Shown here piece by piece: positions 10,960 through 23,279 of a DNA stretch of 64,000 nucleotides. The translations under genes and the position numbers were made by a program. This DNA is from Glycine soja (taxonomy: Eukaryota; Streptophyta; Magnoliopsida; Fabales; Fabaceae), in NCBI RefSeq assembly GCF_004193775.1, contig NC_041009.1, positions 45,563,534 through 45,627,533 on the forward strand. Reading direction: 5' to 3'. Within the stretch, counting starts at the first letter, position 1. Every line of letters begins with the position of its first letter. The notes beneath the pieces were generated by a model, which ran no database searches, was not told where the DNA came from, and saw nothing but the letters and a program-made list of their open reading frames with translations.

Positions 10960-13900
10960 TCAGCTTAATTTTGCAGATACTATCCCTTCAATGGATCCAA
11001 TTAGAGTGAACAATCCCACCAAAAAACCAACAATGCTGAAAGTCCTAAGCATTGTCCACTTAGCTGTCCATTCTTCAATATTGCCCTTACTCAAGTACAT
11101 TTCCACTGGAAAATATATAGATAATGGATAATAGATTATGCCAGCCAAAACTCCCAAAATCTGATTGAAGTAGGGAAAGATCATTGCAATCCCAGTTGTT
11201 GATGCAACATATGCAGTTCTGAAAGTCAGCCTGAGAAAATTTAGCGGGAAAGCCGGCAGCAAAGGGAGTTTCAAGTAGTACGTGCCATTTGCAAATTCAC
11301 TGTCCGGGAACTTGAAACGAAGCCAATTCTCAACATTGGCAAAAAATGGCTGGCTATACACCTGCACCAGAACAAGATACAATAAATGGCACAGCACGAC
11401 GAGTCGTGGAGAGACTCAAAATGGAAGCACTACAACAAAATTAGAGGATGATGTCTATAATATTATATGTACCTGATATGCACCAACTAGGTGAATTACT
11501 ATACAAGCATTGGAAAAGTCTACAAGCCAATGTTTATTATAGTGTGCAAACCCTGCTAAAAGGTTTCCTGGTGTATCATTACCAAAGGCTGCATATCCAA
11601 AACACCCACAGCAGAGGTAGAAAAATGTTGTGATAATGACTGATATTGTTGAGGCCCTCTTCATGGTTACGTTTTCTGGTGGAGGCGACTTCAAAGTATC
11701 CTTCAAGAATTGAAGAAAGTTGTATTAGCCTTGTAAATTGTTAAAGCTTTCCCTCAAAGCTGTGGTAAAGTTACATTTTCTGGTTATCTGAGATCACAGG
11801 ATACATACCTGTATTTCTATAAGAATTACTGAGAATGGATAGGAGAATGCTATGTCACCAAGTGCTTGAGCAATCAGCCATAATTTTTCCATTCCACTGG
11901 AAGTAGGGATTCCTTCAATGCTACCCTCAGCATGTCCATTTTCTGATCACATTATTACCAAAAAATTATATGCATGTTTTTGGTCAAAACAAAATAGTTT
12001 AATTATCATATTTATACTTTCAAGCAACTCACTATGAACACGCCGGTCATGCTATCCCTGAGGAAAGACACCAAAAAATTATCAGATACTAATGAGCATA
12101 CCTTTGACTTGCCCGATGGAAAGCCCCATTCCTATGAAAGCATAAGCAAAGGACATAATTGCTGCAAGAATTGACAACCATTGGATATTATGGAAGTTGG
12201 GTATCTGTGAGAGAAGAACTTGCATTGCACCAAAAATAAACATGAAATATCCATCCCCAAATCCACATGTTTCTTCATTCCCGTTGTCTTGGGAACAGTT
12301 TGATTTTTGGATTGCTCTGCAGTCTCAAACACACATAGCAGTCCAAATTAATGAAATTATTCTTTAGCCAAATTGCTACAGTGAGATTCCAGGAACACCT
12401 TCATATTTTCCTGGTGGAGTACGAGTGAGAAATCTTGCTTGCAAATAGTAGTATTCCATAGATGAATGTAGGGAAAGTAGAGCAAGGAAAAGGAAATAAC
12501 AAAACGAGAGAAACCAGTGTGATAAGTTGCTGAACACACCTCATGCTGATAGCAGCAGTAATGACATAAGCAATTCCCAAACCATATAAGCTTACGTTCA
12601 CAAAAACACCACAGAAGCGACTATTCCCTTCTCCTGCAATGTAACCATCCAATTAGGATCATTTGTATAGCAAATTTTCCTATAGAAACATATCAAGATG
12701 CTGTTCCAAATATGCTAGCTTATTTGATCAAAATTGACATAAAAAATAAACTATATGAAAGTTTAACACTTGATAAACTGACCTGACATAATACATGTTA
12801 AGCTTTAATGCTATGAAAGGAAAGAAGCCAAAAGAACTATGTTCACTATTAAAGAGTAACATCTAACCTACCATAGCTTCATAACATATTTACTATTAAT
12901 ATCACCATGGCTCATCTGCCATTGCTTTCATCATCACTACCGCCATCACCATGATGCCTTTCACCCGACATCTCGTTAATCATAGTCACAATGCTAACCT
13001 TGTGGTGATATTTCTCAGTATTAAATTAGCAAAGTTAAATTGTAAAATCATAATTGTTTTTTTAATTCAGCATCAACAGTTGATGATTAAGAATGCAATA
13101 TTTTTTTTTCTGATATAGATAAATAAATAAAGTATAACCTCAAAAAATCTCCATATCCTTTTAATATGGATTTCATGCCTATATTTTGTTATTGTATTAT
13201 TAAAGAATTATTGAATATAATAGCTCATATTTCTGGGTTATAGGCTTATAACTCAAATATATTTTATATACGTGCGGTACCAAAAAAATTCTTAAAGGAA
13301 AACTCCGTATAAGAGATACTGAAATATATTATTGGGAGAACCAAGTAATTTTTTTTAAGAAAATGAATACTTTCAAGCAGTAAATTAATGATTTCTCTAT
13401 TTACTTGGTTCCGTGTGGCTTATGAAGAAAGAGAATGATAAAAGTGTAATGAGCAAGATCCATGTGGAAGAGTTAGAAATGGGACACATCACACTCACGT
13501 TACCATTGGTCCAAGTCATCAAAGCCACGTTTTCCATTATCACAATCACACCACAATTTTTATTTGTTATTATAATAAAGTAACAAGAAAACAAAGTTTG
13601 ATCCATGATTTCCTCCGCTTTATCTTATCACACAATGCACAAATTAATACTAATGAACAAAAACAGATATCATGTACATGGAAATAATACTAATGAACAA
13701 AACAAAAACAAATATAACACGATGAATCATGTTGGTGCTATTATTGAAATTGTAAAAGCTTACCCTTGTGCAAATTAACAGCATCAAGGTATGAGGAGCT
13801 CCTATGAGGGCCAAGTTCAGGGTCTGGAGAACGATATGTGCTGCTGAGAAGGAAAGAAGAGAGGAGAGTGATGGCAGCAAAGAAAACAATAGTGAGTGGC

Positions 13901-14430
13901 CCTCCAATCCATCCAAGCTGTGCAATGCTCCATGCCAAAGACAACACTCCTGACCCTATCGCTCCTGTCACTATGTGTGCCACTGCAGTCCACACTGTCC
14001 CTGCACTCACACATTCACCATCAATTCCTCAAAATAACAACAAGAATTTAGTTTTCATGCAATCAATCATAAATCATTCTAAGTACCACTCTTCAAACGA
14101 CTATTGTAAAAGTTAACCAATTTACCCGAAAATATGTGACTAGATGACTACACGTTGATCGATACGGTCAGTATATTCTAATTAAATTCTAATCATAACA
14201 ATATCTTGATACGATTCATATACTAACTGTTCATTCCTAGAAGTTTTTCAACATAAGAGTAACAATAACAATGCAGAACTTGGATACATATGCATTTCTT
14301 TTTTTCATTGAAAATAAATCATTAAGATCACAATAACAGCACAAACCAGTTCTTTCGACGTGACATTCTTCTTCATATTTGGTATCCAAAAAAGGGGTGC
14401 TGTCATATCCTGAACCTTCATCTCTCTCAT
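10960..14430 (-). CDS. Amino acid permease, AAP7-like, copy 1
   Basis: A seven-exon AAAP-family proton/amino acid symporter of the plasma membrane. Exons on the minus strand: about 14430-14347, 14000-13764, 12633-12540, 12316-12102, 11942-11809, 11700-11473, 11361-10960. Conserved blocks are TVWTAVAHIVTGAIGSGVLS, LAWSIAQLGWIGGP, YLCCGCFGYAAFGNDTPGN and the C-terminal IEGIVSAKLS. About eleven hydrophobic segments are visible. The AAP7 label rests on the overall look and is tentative. Exons 3-7 (94, 215, 134, 228, 402 nt) equal those of the gene at 23280-26420. One oddity: the first-exon frame that joins exon 2 (ending HVERTG) contains no ATG before an upstream stop. The nearest ATG (14430-14428) is in another frame and would need one extra base, for example in the A6 run at 14388-14393. 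Either the start is non-ATG or in an unseen exon, or the assembly is one base short, or the start is broken. Confidence 0.88.
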
Positions 14431-14675
14431 GGTTGTTGATCAGGTTAATTGCCAAAACCCAATCACTCTCAGTTCATAGGAAACTGAAAAGAATCAGTGC
14501 CAAAAAAAAGAATTTTCTTTCACAGAAGAAGCGATCTCAGAATCTGGTTTTGCTTTGCTTTGATTTGGTTTGTGTTTTAGTGGGATCAGTTCATATGAAA
14601 CTGTCTTTTGGCAGATACAAATCAAATGCTTAATGAGTTGTGTAAGTGTCCTGATAACTGGCTAGCTCCAACGTG

Positions 14676-14682
14676 TTTTATA
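14676..14682 (-). promoter_or_regulatory. Probable TATA box of AAP7-like copy 1
   Basis: The minus strand reads TATAAAA, about 250 bp upstream of the first AAP exon and followed by ACACGTTGG. The stretch between it and the exon is C/A-rich like a 5' UTR. This argues against a far-upstream coding exon for this gene. Confidence 0.5.
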
Positions 14683-17315
14683 GTCAGGTTGTTTTTATTT
14701 TATTTTATTTTAAATTGTTCGGCTCAATTTGCGGTAGTCTATGACTGCTAATTTTTCTTTTTGTCATGAAATCGTTTTATTTTGTAGCGTACATAGACAG
14801 ATGCATCCAGAAAATCAATCAAAGAGGGCTGTTTTTTTTTTTTTTTTACTTTAATTATTTAAATATATAATTTAAAATAAATAAATATTTAATAAACAAT
14901 TATTTTTATAAAATCATTTATTAGTTTTATACTTAAAATTAAAATTAATTTTTATTTGAAATGATACATGAAGAAAATAATTCATGCTAACTTTTTGTTT
15001 TAAGTTTTGAAAGATTTTTTTTTTTTGACAAGTACATTAATAATTAAAGAGACAACAATCTTATCATGAAGGAAATAGTTCATACTAATCTCTTTTTTCA
15101 AGTTTTGAAATATTCTTTTTTGTTTCACCATCAAATTAACAATTAAACAGACCATAATCATATAATTAAAAAGAGGAATAAACTCATATGATAATAATTA
15201 TGAAAAAAATATGATTTTTAGTCTCTTATATTTTCGTTTAATCTTATTTAGTTCCCCAAAATTTTATATTATGTATTTTAGTCTCTAAAATTTATAAATA
15301 AAAGTATTTTTAATCTTTGGGCTTACTCCACAAAATATATACTTTTTTAATTTTAGGAACTAAAAACATATTTTTTTTTATCAACTTTAGGAATTAAATT
15401 GCTTGATATGAATGTTCGAGGATTAAAAATAAGTTTCAATAAAAATATATGAACTAAAAATTTATTTTACCCTAACAACTAAAAACCATCAAATTTTATA
15501 ACAATTATATGTAAATGTTTATAATATAATCTTAATAATAATTAATATTAATAAAAGATAAATGAGACTTATAATCATTTACACAAAACATAATTAGTCT
15601 AGGTAATAAAAATTGATAAAAAAATTTCCTTCCAAAAAGAAAAAATAATTGATAACAAATCACAGAATTATGATTATTATCATATCTATTAATTAATATA
15701 CATATATCTTTGGATTAGATATAATTAGTGGCCACAAGTATTATTATAAAGATATTATTTATTTTAAATATTATTATATAATTATTGATAACTTATATTA
15801 TTAGATTTTTAATTAGTATATTTTTTACTATAAATAGTATATATTATTAATTATTATATATTTATTATTAAATTATATTTATTATAAAGTTTCTCCTGAA
15901 CACATGATGATAAATAAATTATTTAAATATGGATTTTTTATATGTTTAATATTTTATTTATTTATTTTATTTTTTATATTTATTATTAGTTTAAGTTCAT
16001 TAAATGATGATATGATATTTTATTAGATGATCACATTATTATTATTTAATTAATGATGTTACATGACATTTTATTAGTTTATTACATCATTGTTTAATGA
16101 ATCAAGATATAAGACTAATGATAAGTTTCAAAATAAAAAATTTAGAAATGATAAGTACTAAATTAAGAAAAAAAATTAGATAATAAATTAAAAAAGAGAT
16201 ATATTGCGTGTATAAAAAAATTTAAACCTAAATAAATCTAACAAAGGACAAATGACGATTTTGTTATCTGTGACTATGTAGTACGTAGTGACTTAGGTTT
16301 TGATTATAAGATTTTTTTTTTTGGTAGACGACATGTAAGCCTATTATAAGTTATTGGCAGTACGTCTTCCAAAACCTTGCAGGGTGTGTGTCTTTCTAAT
16401 ATGAACTTTTTATAAAAAAAAAACATAAAAATTACTTTGTAACTTATATTGCAATTCCTCATTTCCATGGCTATACAGGAAAAAGATAACAAAAATGCTC
16501 AATAAAGAAAAACAAGATACTCGTGGTAGGGTACATGGGAGCTGGTTAGTAAGAAGATGTATAGTAAAACTTGGGTATACAAAACTAGCATTCAAATTTA
16601 CAGTTACAGATAAGATCACATGGTGGGTTGGTAAAGATTGGGTCGTTATAGCTTATTCTTTAAGGATTGAATAACTGACATTATAATAAAGTAAACATAT
16701 AAAAAAGGTGACTTAAAAAAACATACTTTTAAAGTTAACTATGACTGTTAATTCAAGTTCAAATTAAGCAAAAATGTCATTCAACATTGTTATAAAAAAA
16801 TATGTCATTCAACATGAGACTAGATTTTGCCTATTCCCTTTAAAAAAAAGGTTTTGCCTATTGGTAATTAAATTGCTTATGTGGCAAAATAGTCGATATT
16901 TTTTTTTTGACAGAGAGTCGATATATATTAAATTGTTAAAATGACATATCTTCTTAACATTTCAAGTTTAATAGATATATTTAAGTTGATTTGTTTTAAA
17001 AAATTAATTAAGCAATTAAGATTAAGAATATTGTGAGAAGTTATATTCTAATTTTTCTTCTTCTAGTAAAGCAATTAAGTATAGGATTGCTCAATTTAGC
17101 CAATGATATTAAATTCGAGCCTCTAAGTTAATTATTAAGATTTTTTTGTCATTTCTGTAAAAAAAAAGTTTGTCATTTATTAGAGCATCTTCAATGAGAA
17201 TTTTCTAAGTGAGTTTCATAAGTTAAATTTTATGTGATAGCTTTCTTTATAGTCTTTAATGGTGTTTTCTTAGGAGCAGTGATAGTGATAGAGTAGAATT
17301 AGCACTCTATCATAC
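14683..17315. other. AT-rich intergenic DNA upstream of AAP7-like copy 1
   Basis: Very AT-rich, with many poly-A/poly-T runs and degenerate repeats, for example similar ATTAAAGAGAC and ATTAAACAGAC segments near 15040 and 15140. No reading frame resembles a gene and no terminal inverted repeats with clear target duplications were found. Confidence 0.5.
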
Positions 17316-17866
17316 CTCAAACTATTTGCTGTGGTGAGTACATAAGCACAACTAGTCCCATACAAGGTCAAAACTTGAAGGGAACCAGCCAACCATGTCC
17401 TTCTTCCAACATTAAATCCAATTATAAGTTATAATAACAATGATAAAGTGGCTACAATGATTGCACAAGGGAATAGGAAAGAGTTCACTACCAAGGTTGA
17501 CTCTAACAGCAGCCATGTATGAGTAATTTCTTTTCCCAGTGATGAAGAAAGGAGAGATGAAGAAACAGGTGATAATTGCAAAACAAAGAAATGCAACTGG
17601 CCCTCCAATCCATCCTAATTGGGAAGTGCTCCATGCAAGAGAGAGAAGACCAGAACCAATAACAGCGGTAATGATGTGAGCCACAGCACTCCATAAAGTT
17701 CCTGAAAAAAAATTATGGCAGGTTCAAAATTCATGATTCAAATTCATGCATGTGAAAATGGAGTGGCTATGGTGCTATGGATTTTTACCAGTCCTTTAAC
17801 ATGCCCATCATCATCATAAGCACCAATAACACTTGTAGCAGTTGGGAGAGAGGTTTTCACATCCAT
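17316..17866 (-). pseudogene. Truncated AAP7-like permease pseudogene
   Basis: Remains of exons 1-3 of an AAP7-like gene (about 17866-17788, 17701-17492, about 17409-17316), most like the intact gene at 23280-26420. Exon 1 begins MDVKTSL and shares the GAYDDDGH segment. Breaks seen: (a) one A is missing at the end of exon 1 (CATGTTAAAGGACTG against CATGCCAAAAGGACTG), shifting the frame; (b) exon 2 is 210 nt rather than 234, an in-frame loss of eight codons where the intact copy has SDCYRTPD; (c) the exon 3 acceptor AG is replaced by AT; (d) exons 4-7, covering most transmembrane segments, are absent. Exon 3 still ends with a good donor. It is a partial tandem duplicate and almost certainly not functional. 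Confidence 0.88.
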
Positions 17867-19400
17867 CTTTATCAAAGCATCCAATTCAAATAAAGCTTAT
17901 GGAGTTTACTGCATATTAATACCATAGAAATTAGGTCTAAAGCATACAACATTAAAGATAACATGCGGTGCATCTAACTTGAACATGAACTTGATATCTA
18001 TATTGCCTCAGTAGCAATCAAGTCCATGTCCATGCATATGCTTAATTTTATATGAAGCTTCTAAAACTTATAAATGTCCCCTTATTGAAAGACTAGGAGT
18101 ATGTAGGACAACTTATTAAAGATAAATGCTTGAAATTAAAGAATAAAACAGGAAGTGCATATTAATTAATTTGAAATCTGCTGATAATGTTACATGTACC
18201 TATGTGGTTCTGTTGTCAATGTGTCATTCTAAGTTTTTAGTACTAGGTATGGGATATGAGATTTTTTTTAAAAAAAATCTAGGATACGTACAGAATGTAA
18301 ATATAAATTTAAAATATACATATATTAAAACTTTTTATAAGCATGACGAAATTGTATAAATGATAACAACAATACAGATAAAGCCATGTGTACTTTCAAG
18401 TAATAATAATAACAATGAACTGAAAAACACAGATTTATTGTTTGTCTTTGTGCTTCATGAAACATAGCGCATCAAGGAAACATACTTGGAAAAAGGGTCC
18501 TACTCATTTGATACAATAAACTAAAAAATTCAAAGATGTAACAACAAAGAAATATATATATTTGAGAAATAAATTTGAAATGAGTCCTACTCAACAATTT
18601 GAAAGGTTAAGAACTGAGATTAAGGAAAGGACAAGATAGAGTGTCAATTGCTTGAACACAAACTTGTAGCTGTTGACTCATGCAATTGGACAAAGGGAAA
18701 ATCTATTTTTTTTTATACTAAAGGACAATGTTATTCTTTTATCAAATTTGAGGTACAAATTCAATATGTACATCCAAATCGTCCTAATTTATGTACTTGA
18801 TCTTTTATTGAAAAAAAAATATATTGTGATACATCCCAATATACATATTAACAAGCACTTAATACAGATTAGGAGAAAATAAATACAAGAGGATGCTAAG
18901 GCTGAAACAAATTCTTTGAAGGAAGCTACGTGAAGCCTCCTGAGATGAGAAGATTATGAAGTGATTATTACATTAACACCTTCAAAATAATAATGGAGGA
19001 ATCAAGTGTCTTCCCATCCTGAAAATTTCTATTAGCTTAATGATCGATATTGTAACAAACAAAAAACACACTATGATTGAAATTGTAAAAAAAATCAATG
19101 TTTATGTACCAAAAGTCCAAAACTACATGGGTGGATTGTTGTGTAGTCTTCAAGAACCAAGTAATTGACAATCATATGTTTATGATCTTTTCATAATAAG
19201 CACCCCACCTATATTTTGTAAATCGGACTTACATGGCAAATATGTCATTCCTATAATTACCAAGTTCCTTTCGACGTTTCTTCATCATAGTTTAGGCCTA
19301 TTACACCTATCATCTTTCATCTCAATGAACATGAAGACAAATTTTGAATTCACATAACAATATATGGAGAATTATTGGCATAAAAGCTATAAGAGAAATA
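17867..19400 (-). repeat. Duplicated upstream region of the AAP pseudogene
   Basis: The sequence upstream of the pseudogene resembles that upstream of the intact gene at 26421-27450. Matching blocks include the segment just before the ATG (ATGGAGTTTACTGCATATTAAT against ATGGAGATTACTGCATGTTAAT), blocks near 18940 and 26970, and ATTGGCATAAAAGC near 19375 against ATTGGCGTAAAAGC near 27437. The tandem duplication therefore included about 1.5 kb of upstream/5'-UTR DNA. The matching TATA region at 27763 was not found here. Confidence 0.6.
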
Positions 19401-20170
19401 GATACCTGTGATGTGTTGAAATGAATAACGAGGTTTCACGTACGATGCATGTGTGCATACCAATAGCAATGCTATTTGCTGTGAGAAGTGCTGTAAGTAA
19501 AATTTTAATCAATAAAAAAGGAGATAGGCGTAGCAGAAAAGTGATTTTATGTTTGAAGAGACAGGAAAATTTTACTTACACGTTTTTTCACAATACACAA
19601 AACAATACTCTATCAGTACCACTCGGTGTTCATCTCCCCATGAAAAAATCTCTAGTACAACTAACTAGCAACAGTCAAGGAGTGTTATCCCTAAGGTTGC
19701 TTTTTGACAGATCCACAAGTTGTTATAAAGGTTTAAATTTAATATTTAATAAAGGCTAATATGTTTTGATCTTCGATATAAATTAAGGACTTTTATTTTG
19801 TATTCTTAATTTTATTTTTTTAGATTGAGTTTTTAATAAAATAAAAATTTTATTTTGATCTTTGATATTTTCTTTTAGTTCCTAATAAATTAACATATTT
19901 TGTTTTAGATTTCTAATAAATTTGATTTTGATATATCGTATTAGTGCTGTCATGAAACTTATATAGATTGTTAACGTAACGCTTATATATAAAAAAAAAT
20001 TAAATGAAATAAAAAAGTGTGTTAATAGAAATTGAATTCATAACTTTTTATCCATAGACAAGACACTAAATTACTAACATATTTGATTTGTTTAGTTAAC
20101 TACATTATCATCATTTTGTATGTATCATTAGTCAAGAATTTTTTTTTTTTTGAAATTATGAAAATTTATA

Positions 20171-20208
<38 letters not shown>

Positions 20209-23200
20209 CTTTTTAATTTTATCTCATACCATTTTATAATTTTTATTTTGAATAGTTTACATATTTTTATTTTTTACTAGTTTTAATTAAATTTCATATG
20301 TAAATTATATATATATATATATATATATTAATTTAATAAATTTAATCAAAAATTGGTAAAATAAAATTAAAGATATGTAAGATATTCAAAATAAAAACAT
20401 ATAAAATGATATAAATAAAATTAAAAATATTTATACATAAAATAATTTTAATTTATAAATTTTGATAATTTGAAAAAAAATTAATAACTCTAGTGATTTA
20501 TCATCTTATTTATACATAAAAATATTGTTAATGTAATTAATTAAATGAGACAAGTGTATTAGTGGCTTATTATCTTATTTATTTACAAATAAAGGGTGAT
20601 GAGTTTAATATTTATTAAGACATTTTTTATTTTTTATTTTATTTGATTTTTTTCATATAAGCATTTTGTCAATTATCTACATAAATTCAACGTCAATATT
20701 AATATATGAAATCAAATTCAACATTTGACTAGAGGGTCAATTGAAAATTGCCTATTTTAAAAAATATGAGTACTAAATGTTTTAATTTAAAAATAATGAG
20801 ACAAAAATCACAAATTTAAGATTATAAAGAGATAAAAATTGTAATTTAAGAAGAAAAAAAAACAATGAAAATAAAATTATGTTGTATACTGTACAACATC
20901 CCAACCCACCATTGGAACATCCCAAACAAGAACACAAATTCAAGACCTGCAACAAAAGAGGGAGGCAAGGGGTGCACATATTAGGGGTGGGGCCCACGAG
21001 GTGAGGTGGGGTGAGGTGTGAGGTGTGGTGGTAGTGCCAATAACACTATTAGCAAGGTGGGCTGACCTTTGACCCAATGTTCTCTATTCAACGTAGATAT
21101 GTTTCGGCCAAGATTCAGAAATCTCACTTTATCTTATTGGGAAAGACTAACATTCATTTGACAATTCTTCTTGGCCAGAGCTCTTTATCGAATATAAGCA
21201 AATTACGTGTAGAATGTAGTTATACGCATTCTTACGTGATGCCATTTTCCCCTCCAATACCCCACTTGCGTCATTCTATTCAAAGGGTCATTGCATGTGC
21301 TCTCCAATCTTTTTGACTTCTAGCTACACTAACACCAATGGATTCTCTTAGAGTCTTTGGATTGAAATTTTCTAAATTTTAAATGCATACGGATTCAATT
21401 GTTTTGATTAAAAAAATAGTTTTTAAAATATTTTATTTAGATAAAGTATTTTTTTGTATTTTAAATTTTTTATTTGGATAAAATGGTTATTTTTTTAAGA
21501 ACTAAAAATAAGGAATAAAAAAGCTAAGATATGTTTATCAGTAAAAAATATATATATGGACTAAAAAAATTTTCTTAAAAAGTTTAGGGACATTATTTAG
21601 ACAATAATATTTTTTTATGTTTATTTCTTTTTATTATATTATTTATTACATCTCAACTAGAGATTTAACTCACTTAGTTGAACCGTTCAAAAAGAAAAAA
21701 GAAAAAAGAAAAAATAAAAAAGTGTGTCAGTAACAGTATTATTCTATGCATGTCATCATCAACTCCGTGGCTGGTGTATATATTTGATGAACATTATAGA
21801 CTCATTCAGACAAAAATGTTTAAGTAAATTACTATTTTATAGCTATCATTTATTCCGTATCTATGCAGCTTTTCTTCAGTCGAATCATGTTTTTAGTTCC
21901 TAGATTTACTTGACTACTTTACGGTTTTTTCTTTTGATTCAACCTATGTTTTCTTTTTTCAATTTCAAATCTCTTTGATCATGTCGGGACTCTGATTTTT
22001 TTATTTATTTTTCTTCAGAAGTGTCATTAGTCAAACTTGCGTCTCTCACCTTCGTCTTCGCGTGATTGAGAATATTACAGAACTAGGTTAATGATGGGAA
22101 TACCGTAGGGTATATGGTTTACGTTGTGTGTTAGGGTTGCGGGTTACGTTTTCAAAAGGAAGAAAAAACATACTTTTAGATCCAACTTTATCAAAACTCG
22201 ATAAATTAAGGACAGTATCATGTTAACCTAACTTAATATTTGTAATATATCAATCTTAACATTTTATAAAGTTAAATCATAGAATGAAAGAATAATAAAA
22301 CATAAATTAAGATATATTGTACTATATATGTATTTTAAAAATAAATACTATCATTATAAATATAACATCATACTATATAGAATATTATCTATCAAATAAA
22401 AATATGTATTAATAATATATATTTGTTTAAAAAAACTTAGATTTAAAAAAAAAATATAAGACAATTGAAACAGGTTGGAATGACCCAAAACTTAACCCAA
22501 ATCCGTCTTCAAAATATATTGAATCTAATTTTTAATATTTAAATCTGTACAAATCAACCTTAGACTAAACCGAGTATGACGGGTCTAGTTTTACTTAATC
22601 CTGTTACCTATATTAAAGTTAGGTTAGATCATAACTTTTAGAAAACAAATTAGACTAAGATTTTTGCATAGGTTTATTTATTTGAAAAAGGTTAAATTTT
22701 AAGTCATTTGAAAAGTTTATTCACAATAGGGATGGGAATACCATAGGTATTTTTGTACAAATTACATGTTTAACATTTAGTGTAAAAAAAATATAATCAA
22801 TAGATAAAATTTCATATTAGATATAACTTTTTAAAAAATTATTTTAAAAATTAATAAAATTATCATACATACAATTTTTTTATTGGTTAAGACTTAAAAG
22901 TGTAAAATTTGTCCATACTATTTACTTTTTAGAAAATAAAGCACGGGGGTTAATAATCATTAATTTAAAATTTGATATAATCTATTTGATGATACAGTAC
23001 AATTACATTAATATCAAACTACAAATTTGTTAGAATTCTCTCCTTTGAGGTGAGTTCTTCATCAAACAAAACTTGTATTATTCCAATGGCACTGGCAGTA
23101 CCACTTTATTCACTTTCTGAAATCCCCCACAATTGCTTGTACTCTATCTTACTCTCAATAACACTAGCATTCAGCTTTAAACTTTTTTATATGAAACATT

Positions 23201-23279
23201 ATATAACCATCAATCTACAAACTCAAATAGAGTAAGCATTACTAAGGGGAGTGGCATAAACAACCTTTCAGGCTTTCAG
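19401..23279. other. AT-rich intergenic DNA between AAP pseudogene and intact gene
   Basis: No gene supported. Contains (TA)n tracts at about 20176-20205 and 20309-20328. A G-rich patch at 20984-21035 (GGGGTGGGGC then repeated GAGGTG/GTGGGG) stands out from its surroundings. Frames here, including one over the TA tract, look incidental. Confidence 0.5.
20176..20205. repeat. (TA)n microsatellite
   Basis: About 15 uninterrupted TA units in intergenic DNA. Confidence 0.9.

Noticed and set aside
20083..20280. 65-codon frame
   Set aside because: Low-complexity translation of a TA microsatellite.
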